A stretch of DNA of 8,116 nt from Xanthobacteraceae bacterium (GTDB lineage: Bacteria; Pseudomonadota; Alphaproteobacteria; Rhizobiales; Xanthobacteraceae), in the NCBI GenBank assembly GCA_030037105.1, contig JASHRY010000230.1:1-8116 (forward strand), written 5' to 3'. The notes under the pieces were generated by a model. It worked only from the letters and a program-made list of their open reading frames with translations. It did not search any database and was not told the origin of the DNA. A program made the position numbers and the translations under genes. Positions 1 to 5,049 of this stretch are shown here, piece after piece; positions within the stretch are counted from its first letter, which is position 1; every line of letters starts with the position of its first letter.

Positions 1-1
1 A

Positions 2-70
2 CGGTGGAGCATCGCCCCCCGGCAAAAAGGCAGGAAAAAATCACTTGGAATATCGGCCGGAACCGACTAG
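2..70 (+). CDS. 3' end of an upstream gene (possibly prmC), partial
   Basis: An open frame enters from the left edge and stops at TAG 68-70, giving 22 residues ending KKSLGISAGTD. The tail is basic and low in complexity, as is common at C-termini of alphaproteobacterial proteins, and no domain is visible. In many Hyphomicrobiales the gene just before the DUF4167 gene is prmC (release-factor glutamine methyltransferase) on the same strand, so prmC is my first guess. This rests on remembered gene order, not on a motif. The frame could also be open by chance, since GC-rich DNA has few stops. Confidence 0.4.
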   Translation, partial: RWSIAPRQKGRKKSLGISAGTD

Positions 71-509
71 CTTGCGGACACGGATCGGCCCGAGATGATG
101 CCGCGCCGCCTTGAACGCCGAGAGCGTCCCTCTTAAGAGGCCGGTGGCGCAGGCCGGGTTAACAGCGAAAGCCGGGACAGCGACAGCGATCGGACGGCAA
201 ACGGGATCGCGACATTAAGACCGAGACATTGGAAGACCGAGACATCGGCATCGGGTCGGCGCGCATTCGTGCGGTAACGGGCGCATGATAAGGGTTCGCA
301 ACACCGCGGTACAGCCGCCGGTGAGATTTTGATTGGCAAGGGTTCATGACCGTTAACGAGCGGCTTGCTGGGTGCGGGATGACGGCCGGAAACAACGGCG
401 CTTACGCCGCGATTGCGAACGCGAGGCGTCGGGTTGAAGCAACGCTGAGTGAGGTGAAACGGCGGCAAGTGCGCCGCCGCAAACGAGGGGGTTAGCGAAA
501 CAGCAAACC
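71..509 (+). other. Non-coding leader upstream of the DUF4167 gene
   Basis: About 440 bases with no convincing gene. Short frames on both strands lack good ribosome sites and recognisable protein sequence. The stretch contains a 13-bp direct repeat (217-229 and 233-245) and ends in the G-rich site GAGGGGG at about 485-491, roughly 18 bases before the DUF4167 ATG. The leader is long for a simple spacer and may hold the promoter and a long 5' untranslated region, but I cannot point to a clear -35/-10 pair. Confidence 0.5.
217..245 (+). repeat. Short direct repeat, two copies of AAGACCGAGACAT
   Basis: AAGACCGAGACAT occurs at 217-229 and again at 233-245, a 16-base period. A related GACATT also precedes the first copy at 211-216. 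This could be a small local duplication or a pair of half-sites for a regulator of the downstream gene. Nothing else identifies a role. Confidence 0.6.
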
Positions 510-1208
510 ATGAGAAACGGTCAGAACAAGCGCATGCGGGGTCGCAACCGCAAGGGTGGTCATCACCAGAATCCATTGTCGCGCATGTACGAATCCAACG
601 GACCGGACATAAAAATACGAGGAACGGCGTCCCACGTCGCCGAGAAATATCTCCAACTGGCCCGTGATGCGCAGAGTTCCGGCGATCCGGTCGCCGCCGA
701 AAACTATTATCAGCACGCGGAGCATTACTTCCGCCTCATCGCGGCGGCGCAGGAGCAGTTCCGCCAAAATCAACCCTATTACCAGCAGCAGATGGGCGAG
801 CCGCGCGGCAATCTTGCCGACGATGGCTACGACGACGGCGACAACGAGCAGCCCTCCATCGCCGGCGAGCCGTTCGCGCCGCGCGAACCGCAGCCATATT
901 ATCCGCGCGAGCAACAGCAGCCGCACGTGCCGCCGCAGCCCGTTCAGCCGCGCCCGCAGCAAGCCTTCCCACCGACGAACGAAGAGGACGTTGAGCGGCT
1001 GCCCTCATTCATCACCGGCAACCAACCGCATCAGCAACAACCACCGCAACAGGGCCAAGGAGCCAATGGACCGAACGGCTACGACGGTTCGCCGGACCGA
1101 TTCCCGCTCCATCGGCGGCGGCGGCGTCATCGGGGCCCGCGCGATCATTCCTTGCCCGGCGAGGGTGAGGCGCCGATGCTCTCCGGTCCGCGCCCGATCG
1201 ACGATTAA
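510..1208 (+). CDS. DUF4167 domain-containing protein
   Basis: A 232-residue protein of unknown function from a family largely confined to Alphaproteobacteria. Residues 1-20 are strongly basic (RNGQNKRMRGRNRKGGHH) and look nucleic-acid-binding. Residues about 21-85 form the conserved core, with NPLSRMYESNGPDIKIRGTA followed by a helical segment, VAEKYLQLARDAQSSGDPVAAENYYQHAEHYFRLI, that resembles a single TPR-like hairpin. Residues about 86-190 are a Gln/Pro-rich, probably disordered linker with an acidic patch (DDGYDDGDNE, 104-113). Residues 202-211 form an Arg cluster (RRRRRHRGPR). The ATG at 510 gives the canonical family N-terminus. RNA or ribosome association is a reasonable inference from composition but is not shown here. 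The gene ends at TAA 1206-1208, just before a structured repeat. Confidence 0.93.
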   Translation: MRNGQNKRMRGRNRKGGHHQNPLSRMYESNGPDIKIRGTASHVAEKYLQLARDAQSSGDPVAAENYYQHAEHYFRLIAAAQEQFRQNQPYYQQQMGEPRGNLADDGYDDGDNEQPSIAGEPFAPREPQPYYPREQQQPHVPPQPVQPRPQQAFPPTNEEDVERLPSFITGNQPHQQQPPQQGQGANGPNGYDGSPDRFPLHRRRRRHRGPRDHSLPGEGEAPMLSGPRPIDD

Positions 1209-1216
1209 GCGTGCCT

Positions 1217-1268
1217 TTAGAGCGCGTCCAGGAGAAGTGGGAACCGGTTTTCCGTCCGGATGCGCGAC
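1217..1268. repeat. Rhizobiales-type dispersed palindromic repeat
   Basis: The core GTGGGAACCGGTTTTC (1237-1252) matches a short extragenic repeat that recurs throughout Hyphomicrobiales genomes, as I recall it. The outer arms GCGCGTCC (1222-1229) and GGATGCGC (1258-1265) are complementary apart from one wobble, and GGAA/TTCC around a central CCGG adds inner symmetry. It can fold as a hairpin in the 3' untranslated region of the DUF4167 transcript. It is probably a REP-like, non-autonomous element. Confidence 0.7.
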
Positions 1269-1283
1269 AATACAAAGGCTGAG

Positions 1284-1320
1284 AGCGGGATGACGATTCA
1301 AAGATAAGTCATCCCGCTTT
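1284..1320. terminator. Bidirectional hairpin terminator between convergent genes
   Basis: AGCGGGATGAC (1284-1294) and GTCATCCCGCT (1308-1318) form a perfect 11-bp stem with a 13-base loop, followed by TTT on the plus strand. It sits between the DUF4167 stop (1208) and the stop of the minus-strand membrane gene (1319-1321), so it can serve both transcripts. The T-tract is short, and the hairpin may be the distal part of the dispersed repeat that begins at 1217. Efficiency as an intrinsic terminator is therefore uncertain. Confidence 0.6.
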
Positions 1321-1594
1321 AGCCGCCGCGCGGCGCCTTGACTAATCGGATCAGGAACCAGATCGGCAGCACGATCACGGCGCCGAGCAGGAAATACCGC
1401 CACAGCCAGCGCACGGCGTCGAAGCCCATGTGCCAGATGTGCAGGACGAGCCGGCGCACCGACTCGATGATGTTCCACGGATCGAGGCCGATCGCGGCGA
1501 GGATCACGCCGACGAGGATCGACAGCAGGATCAGCCGGCCGATGACCGCGAGCGGCGGACCGCCGAAGAACCGTTGAACATGCTCCTGGGCCAT
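1319..1594 (-). CDS. Small two-helix inner-membrane protein, DUF6460-like
   Basis: A 91-residue hydrophobic protein. Two membrane segments are visible: residues about 16-37 (AVIGRLILLSILVGVILAAIGL) and about 67-84 (YFLLGAVIVLPIWFLIRL). They are joined by an amphipathic, Trp- and Arg-containing stretch with the motif LDPWNIIESV (37-46). The N-terminus starts AQEHVQRFFGG and the end is basic (LVKAPRGG). The pattern matches the small alphaproteobacterial family I know as DUF6460; its function is unknown. A GGGAG ribosome site lies about 6 bases before the ATG on the minus strand. It converges on the DUF4167 gene and diverges from the E1-alpha gene. The family name is from memory; the membrane topology is read from sequence. 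Confidence 0.75.
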   Translation of the reverse strand: MAQEHVQRFFGGPPLAVIGRLILLSILVGVILAAIGLDPWNIIESVRRLVLHIWHMGFDAVRWLWRYFLLGAVIVLPIWFLIRLVKAPRGG

Positions 1595-1753
1595 TGCAAT
1601 CTCCCGATTGCGTCAATTACTCAACTTGTCACGGCCGGCGCAAGCGCCACATTGCGGTGAAAAGGGCGGACGCATCGGCCGTTGCCTCGGCTTTGCAAGT
1701 AGCGCTAAGTTGCACCTGACCAAGCGTTTCCGGGCGTTTCGAGGATAAATTTC
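1595..1753. promoter_or_regulatory. Divergent intergenic region with promoters for the membrane gene and the E1 operon
   Basis: This 159-base gap separates two divergently transcribed genes, so both promoters should lie here. For the plus strand, a weak pair TTGCCT (1682-1687) and TAAGTT (1706-1711) is spaced 18 bases. GAGG at 1741-1744 is a ribosome site 9 bases before the E1-alpha ATG. No clear operator palindrome is visible. The exact promoter elements are low-confidence; that the region is regulatory is inferred from the divergent layout. Confidence 0.45.
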
Positions 1754-2785
1754 ATGGCCAAGATCGAGGACCGCGCGCTCGCGTCGACCACGGGCGGCAA
1801 TGATGATATCGGCGAGGATAAGCGGCTCGCCATGTATCGCACGCAGGTCGTGATCCGCGAGGCCGAGCAGCGCGCGTTCGACCTGTTCCTGCAGAACCTG
1901 GTCAAGGGCACGAGCCATCTTTCGATCGGCCAGGAAGCGATCGCCGCCGGCTTCGCCACCGCCATGCGGCGCGGCGACCTTTCCTTCTGCACCTATCGCG
2001 GCCACGCCCATACGCTCGCCCGCGGCGTGCCGATCGCCAAGGTGCTGGGCGAGTTGATGCAGCGCGACATCGGGCTGATGCGCGGCAAGGGCGGGTCGAT
2101 GCACTTGACCTCGGTCGAGCACGGCGTGATGGGCTCCTATGCCATCGTCGGCGCGCATCTGCCGATCGCCTGCGGCGCGGCCTGGCGCGCGCAATACAAG
2201 GGCCAAAAGGATGTGGCGGTCTGTTTCTTCGGCGACGGCACCACCAATATCGGCGCCTTCCATGAGGCGTTGAACTTCGCCGCGGTGTGGAAGCTGCCGG
2301 TGGTGTTCGTGTGCGAGAACAACCTCTACATGGAATACACCCCGATCGGCGATGTCACCGCGGTGCCGCATCCGGCCGCCGATCGCGCCGCGAGCTACGG
2401 CCTGCCGCGCACCGTCATCGACGGCAACGACGCCGACATCGTCTACCGCACCGCCATGTCCGCCTACGACAAGGCGCGTAGCGGCGGCGGGCCATCCTTG
2501 ATCGAATGCCTGACCTATCGCTACAGCGGGCACTCGCGCGCCGACCCGGCGAAATACCGGCCCGAAGGCGAACTGGAGAAGTGGAAGGAACGCGATCCGA
2601 TCAAGCTCTATCGCGAGCGGCTCAAACAATTCGGCATCGGCGAGGACGTTATCGTGCGCATCGAAACCGACGTGAAACGGCAAGTCGACGAGGCGACCGA
2701 ACAGTGCAAGGCGGCCCCGCCGCCGCCGGCCGATATCCTCACCACCGACGTCTATGCCGACGGAGGCTTCGCATGGCGGAACTGA
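1754..2785 (+). CDS. Thiamine diphosphate-dependent 2-oxo-acid/acetoin-type dehydrogenase E1, alpha subunit
   Basis: A 343-residue protein, the usual length for PDH, branched-chain or acetoin E1-alpha. With E1-beta it decarboxylates or cleaves its substrate on thiamine diphosphate and passes the acyl group to the lipoyl arm of E2. Visible motifs are HLSIGQEA (55-62), CTYRGHAH (79-86), GKGGSMHL (111-118), the cofactor motif GDG (160-162) running to NN (189-190), VIDGND (221-226), and the conserved phosphorylation-loop-like YRYSGHSRADP (255-265). The family loop usually reading GNGIVGA is instead GSYAIVGAH (127-135), an unusual variant also linked with the following NNLYMEYTPI. The middle (VAVCFFGDG, FHEALNFAAVWKLPVVFVCENN) resembles acetoin dehydrogenase AcoA more than classical PDH. 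The gene overlaps the E1-beta start by 13 bases, indicating translational coupling. The family is certain; the substrate is not. Confidence 0.93.
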   Translation: MAKIEDRALASTTGGNDDIGEDKRLAMYRTQVVIREAEQRAFDLFLQNLVKGTSHLSIGQEAIAAGFATAMRRGDLSFCTYRGHAHTLARGVPIAKVLGELMQRDIGLMRGKGGSMHLTSVEHGVMGSYAIVGAHLPIACGAAWRAQYKGQKDVAVCFFGDGTTNIGAFHEALNFAAVWKLPVVFVCENNLYMEYTPIGDVTAVPHPAADRAASYGLPRTVIDGNDADIVYRTAMSAYDKARSGGGPSLIECLTYRYSGHSRADPAKYRPEGELEKWKERDPIKLYRERLKQFGIGEDVIVRIETDVKRQVDEATEQCKAAPPPPADILTTDVYADGGFAWRN

Positions 2786-3753
2786 CCTACCGGGACGCGG
2801 TCATCCGCGGCATCGCCCAGGAAATGACGCGCGATCCCGACGTCGTCTTCCTCGGCGAGGACGTGGGCAAACCCGGCGGCGTGTTCAAGGCGACCGTCGG
2901 CCTCTACGAGCAGTTCGGCCCGGTGCGCGTGCGCGACACGCCGATCTCCGAGCAGGCGATCCTCGGCGCCGCCATGGGCGCGGCCATGACCGGCCTCAAG
3001 CCGATCGCCGAGATCATGTTCTCGGACTTCATCGCCGTGTGCTTCGACTATATCGCCAATGAGTTCGCCAAGACCCGCTACATGACCAACGGCCAAGTCA
3101 AGATCCCGCTGGTCGTGCGCACCGGTAACGGCGGCGGCGTGCGCTTCGGCGCCCAGCATTCGCAGAGCGTTGAGAACTGGTGCATGATGATTCCCGGCCT
3201 CAAGGTCGTGGCGCCGTCGAGCCCGCGCGACGTGATCGGCTTGATGGCGGCGGCGGTGCGCGACCCCAACCCGGTGATCTTCTTCGAGCATAAGGCGCTC
3301 TATCCGACCAAAGGCGACGTTCCGGACGGCGAGATCGTCGATGCGCTCGGCTCCGCCAAGATCGTGCGGCCGGGCAAGGACGCCACCATCCTGGCGCTGG
3401 CGCTGATGGTGCCGCGCGCACTCGCCGCGGCGGCCAAGCTCGGGAGCGAGCACGGCATCGACTGCGAAGTGGTTGACGTGCGCTCGCTGGTGCCGCTCGA
3501 CACCCAGACCATCCTCGGCTCGGTCGCACGCACGCATCGTTTGTTCACCGTGGAGGAGAATCCGCGGCTGTGCGGCTGGGGCGCGGAACTCGTCTCCATC
3601 GTCGCCGACGAGGCGTTCTACGACCTCGACGGACCGCCGGTGCGCATCACCACGCCGCACATCCCGCTGCCGGCCTCCGACGCTCTCGAGGACATGGCGC
3701 TGCCGTCGGTCGAGCGCATCGCCGAGCGCGTGCGGCGCAGCCTTGGCGCGTGA
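2773..3753 (+). CDS. 2-oxo-acid/acetoin-type dehydrogenase E1, beta subunit
   Basis: A 326-residue transketolase-fold subunit that pairs with E1-alpha to form the active site. Motifs are LGEDVGKPGGVFKAT (27-41), RVRDTPISE (52-60) with the conserved Glu 60, GAAMGAAMTGLKP (65-77), AQHSQS (127-132), PGLKVVAPSSPRD (141-153), FFEHKALYPTKGDVP (170-184), and in the C-terminal domain VDVRSLVPLD and VEEN. The EHKALY and RYMTNG segments resemble AcoB-type subunits. I chose the ATG at 2773, not the longer open frame starting at 2506, because MAELTYRDAVIRGIAQEM is the normal family N-terminus. The extra 89 codons would overlap E1-alpha out of frame. It is followed 13 bases later by the cupin, so the three genes should be one transcript. 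Confidence 0.93.
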   Translation: MAELTYRDAVIRGIAQEMTRDPDVVFLGEDVGKPGGVFKATVGLYEQFGPVRVRDTPISEQAILGAAMGAAMTGLKPIAEIMFSDFIAVCFDYIANEFAKTRYMTNGQVKIPLVVRTGNGGGVRFGAQHSQSVENWCMMIPGLKVVAPSSPRDVIGLMAAAVRDPNPVIFFEHKALYPTKGDVPDGEIVDALGSAKIVRPGKDATILALALMVPRALAAAAKLGSEHGIDCEVVDVRSLVPLDTQTILGSVARTHRLFTVEENPRLCGWGAELVSIVADEAFYDLDGPPVRITTPHIPLPASDALEDMALPSVERIAERVRRSLGA

Positions 3754-3766
3754 CGGGAGGATAATG

Positions 3767-4087
3767 ATGGCAAGCGAGCCGAGCCGCGAAAATCCGAACG
3801 GGCCGATCGGCACTGAAATCGTCTTCGAGAACGAGCGGGTGCGAGTGTGGGACATGCGTGTTCCCCCGCGCGGCAAGAAGGCGTGGCATCACCACACGAT
3901 GGACTACGTCATCATCAACCTCACCGGCGGCAAGATCGAGCTTGAGAACGTGGACGGCCGTTCCATCATCGCCGACGACAAGGTCGGCGGCGTGATCTGG
4001 AAGGACGCCGGCGAGAAGCATGAGCTGCGCAACCTCACCGATGCGCCCTACCGGAACGTCCTTGTCGAACTGAAAAACGGGAAGTAA
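3767..4087 (+). CDS. Small single-domain cupin protein (BauB-like)
   Basis: A 106-residue protein with one double-stranded beta-helix (cupin) domain. Cupin motif 1 is WHHHTMDYVIINLTGG (40-55), with His 41-43 as likely metal ligands and Asp 46 where many cupins have Glu. Motif 2 is AGEKHELRNLTD (81-92), with His 85 and Asn 89. The start segment GTEIVFENERVRVWDMRVPP (15-34) is typical of the small cupins often annotated as beta-alanine degradation protein BauB, whose activity is poorly defined. GGGAGG (3755-3760) is the ribosome site. I prefer ATG 3767 (6-base spacing) over 3764 (3 bases), though either is possible. It may be a metal-dependent isomerase, lyase or sensor acting on an intermediate of the E1/E2/ALDH route; that role is inferred only from position. 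Confidence 0.85.
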   Translation: MASEPSRENPNGPIGTEIVFENERVRVWDMRVPPRGKKAWHHHTMDYVIINLTGGKIELENVDGRSIIADDKVGGVIWKDAGEKHELRNLTDAPYRNVLVELKNGK

Positions 4088-4206
4088 GTGTAGCTCGTCG
4101 GTGTGCTCGTCTTGTTTTTTGGCTTTCTAGTTGGTCTCGTAGTTGAAGAGAGTTGGTATTGGCTCCCGCAGAAGATTACTGGAATGATCTTCGGTTAACG
4201 TATGTA
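4088..4206. other. Low-GC spacer after the cupin gene
   Basis: About 120 bases visibly poorer in GC than the flanking genes, with T-runs (TTGTTTTTTGG near 4120-4130) and no gene. A weak inverted repeat, GAAGAT...ATCTTC, lies at about 4170-4195. The composition change marks the left edge of the segment that separates the cupin from the aldehyde dehydrogenase. It may include the end of the E1 operon transcript, though no strong plus-strand terminator hairpin is seen before the repeat at 4213. Confidence 0.4.
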
Positions 4207-4290
4207 GCAAGCGTAGCCCGGAATGAATGAAACGAAATCCGGGATGAGTCTCGTCGCTCTCCCGGATTTCGCGTTGCCCAATCCGGGCAA
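4207..4290. repeat. Dispersed palindromic repeat, left boundary of the toxin-antitoxin segment
   Basis: CGAAATCCGGGA (4233-4244) and TCCCGGATTTCG (4260-4271) form a perfect 12-bp stem around a 15-base loop. An outer arm GCCCGGA (4216-4222) pairs with TCCGGGC (4282-4288). The unit starts GCAAGCGTAGCCCGGA and resembles the GTAGCCCGGATG...ATCCGGGCTAC repeats common between genes in Bradyrhizobium-like genomes. It lies about 25 bases beyond the toxin stop on the minus strand and could double as that transcript's terminator. Confidence 0.75.
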
Positions 4291-4313
4291 CTTGGCAGTG
4301 GCAGAAGTCCCAA

Positions 4314-4571
4314 CTACCGATAGGTCGTCGTGGTGCGGCGCTGGATGTCGAAGACGCCGACGGCAAATGTCCTGAAATCGATTTGAAATATGATCCGATA
4401 GTTGCCAACGCGGCGACGAAATGCATCATGACCGGCGAGCTTGACCAAATCGCCCGAAAGAGGATCGGAGCGCATGGCGTCGAGCGCCGCCATGATGCGC
4501 TGCTGGTCAACGGCAGGAACGCGCTTGAGGTTTTTTCGGGCGCGGTTGCTGACGGCGACGGTCCAGCTCAT
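4314..4571 (-). CDS. Type II toxin, RelE/ParE superfamily
   Basis: An 85-residue basic protein with the RelE fold signature: an N-terminal strand WTVAVSNRARKNLKRVP (3-19), a helical pair with VDQQRIMAALDAM (21-33), the hallmark segment LVKLAGHDAFRRRVGNYRIIFQID (42-65), and the C-terminal IQRRTTTTYR (76-85). Basic residues at 52-54, 59 and 78-79 and Tyr 84 sit where RelE-type mRNA interferases keep catalytic residues, so ribosome-dependent mRNA cleavage is more likely than a ParE gyrase role. The first 65 bases overlap the end of the antitoxin frame, so expression is coupled. It is intact and full-length for the family. It lies antisense to the surrounding metabolic genes. Confidence 0.9.
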   Translation of the reverse strand: MSWTVAVSNRARKNLKRVPAVDQQRIMAALDAMRSDPLSGDLVKLAGHDAFRRRVGNYRIIFQIDFRTFAVGVFDIQRRTTTTYR

Positions 4572-4842
4572 GGTGGAGTTGGCTCAAGTCGGTAAAACGG
4601 CGTTCGCGAAATTCCTTGCTGCCGGCCGCGATTGCGGCAATCTCGTCGGCCTCCGGTTCCACTTCAGGGAGCCTAGCGATCCGCTCCTGCACGGAACGGG
4701 CATCAGCAACCCGGATATAGTGCCGCAGCGCCTCGCGCACGAGTTCGGAGCGCGTGCGATGTTCTTTCCGACGCACCCGCTCAAGCTCGTTCGCCATTGT
4801 CGGCGGCAGCGAGACCGAAAATGCTACTGAGATGCGGCTCAT
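4507..4842 (-). CDS. Ribbon-helix-helix (CopG-type) antitoxin
   Basis: A 111-residue partner of the RelE-type toxin. The N-terminal strand ISVAFSVSLPP (4-14), helix 1 TMANELERVRRKE (15-27), the turn HRTRS and helix 2 SELVREALRHYI (32-43) make a standard ribbon-helix-helix DNA-binding domain. Residues about 50-90 should wrap the toxin. The last 20 or so residues (DRRRQQPRPKKPQARSCR) are basic, lie wholly inside the toxin overlap, and may be a read-through tail of low functional value. The ATG at 4842 follows AAAGG with 8-base spacing on the minus strand. It should repress its own promoter through the palindrome just upstream. Confidence 0.9.
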   Translation of the reverse strand: MSRISVAFSVSLPPTMANELERVRRKEHRTRSELVREALRHYIRVADARSVQERIARLPEVEPEADEIAAIAAGSKEFRERRFTDLSQLHHELDRRRQQPRPKKPQARSCR

Positions 4843-4850
4843 GCTCGTGG

Positions 4851-4899
4851 CCTTTAATACTATATATTATATTGTAATATCCGGCTCGTTGCCCGTCAA
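4851..4899 (-). promoter_or_regulatory. Toxin-antitoxin promoter with overlapping operator palindrome
   Basis: On the minus strand, TTGACG (4899-4894) and TACAAT (4876-4871) are separated by exactly 17 bases, a near-consensus sigma70 pair. The AAAGG ribosome site (4855-4851) leads to the antitoxin ATG at 4842. An imperfect palindrome at 4855-4879, with 10 of 12 paired positions complementary, covers the -10 element and likely start point. The tract is almost pure A/T in a GC-rich region. This is the expected arrangement for autorepression by a ribbon-helix-helix antitoxin; operator binding is inferred. Confidence 0.65.
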
Positions 4900-5049
4900 A
4901 CCGCTGCAGAACGAGACCCGCCTCGCTGGCGTTTACGCAATCCGGGCTACTTGCTGCGCCAAGCGCGTGGGCGCAGTAGAATACTTCGGTGTCGCCGCGC
5001 GCCTCCCTTCCCCGCGAGCGGGGAGACGGAGTAGAGAAGAAGGTGTGTC
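4900..5049 (+). promoter_or_regulatory. Region upstream of the aldehyde dehydrogenase: weak promoter and GC hairpin
   Basis: Because the toxin-antitoxin segment interrupts the cluster, the ALDH-E2 pair probably needs a promoter here. TAGAAT (4977-4982) is a fair -10 element; the best -35 candidate, TTGCTG (4951-4956), is 20 bases away, which is too far for a strong promoter. A 6-bp inverted repeat TGCGCC (4955-4960)/GGCGCA (4970-4975) lies between them. CCCCGC (5010-5015) and GCGGGG (5018-5023) form a tight hairpin within a C-rich/G-rich repeat (5003-5031), 19 bases before the ATG. AGAAGG just upstream of 5050 is the ribosome site. Confidence 0.35.
4941..4954. repeat. Inverted copy of the GTAGCCCGGA repeat, right boundary of the toxin-antitoxin segment
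   Basis: TCCGGGCTACTTGC is the reverse complement of GCAAGTAGCCCGGA, matching the start of the left repeat at 4207-4222 (GCAAG-CG-TAGCCCGGA) except for a 2-base insertion. The two copies face each other about 745 bases apart and bracket the toxin, antitoxin and promoter. It is either a remnant of the same dispersed repeat family or an end left by the insertion event. Confidence 0.55.

Noticed and set aside
211..245. Possible CRISPR-like repeat
   Set aside because: Only two short copies with a 3-base gap between them. There are no spacers of regular length and no cas genes.
133..576. Minus-strand 147-codon frame in the leader region
   Set aside because: Pro/Arg/Ser/Cys-rich composition, overlaps the start of the DUF4167 gene, and shows no ribosome site or domain.
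1613..2683. 356-codon minus-strand open frame opposite E1-alpha
   Set aside because: Antisense shadow. E1-alpha motifs are intact on the plus strand and codon positions favour it.
2506..2772. Upstream extension of the E1-beta frame by 89 codons
   Set aside because: The extension is Arg-rich shadow of E1-alpha. The family N-terminus begins at the ATG at 2773.
2752..3876. 374-codon minus-strand open frame opposite E1-beta and the cupin
   Set aside because: His/Arg/Asp-rich shadow sequence crossing two real genes and their junction, with no family resemblance.
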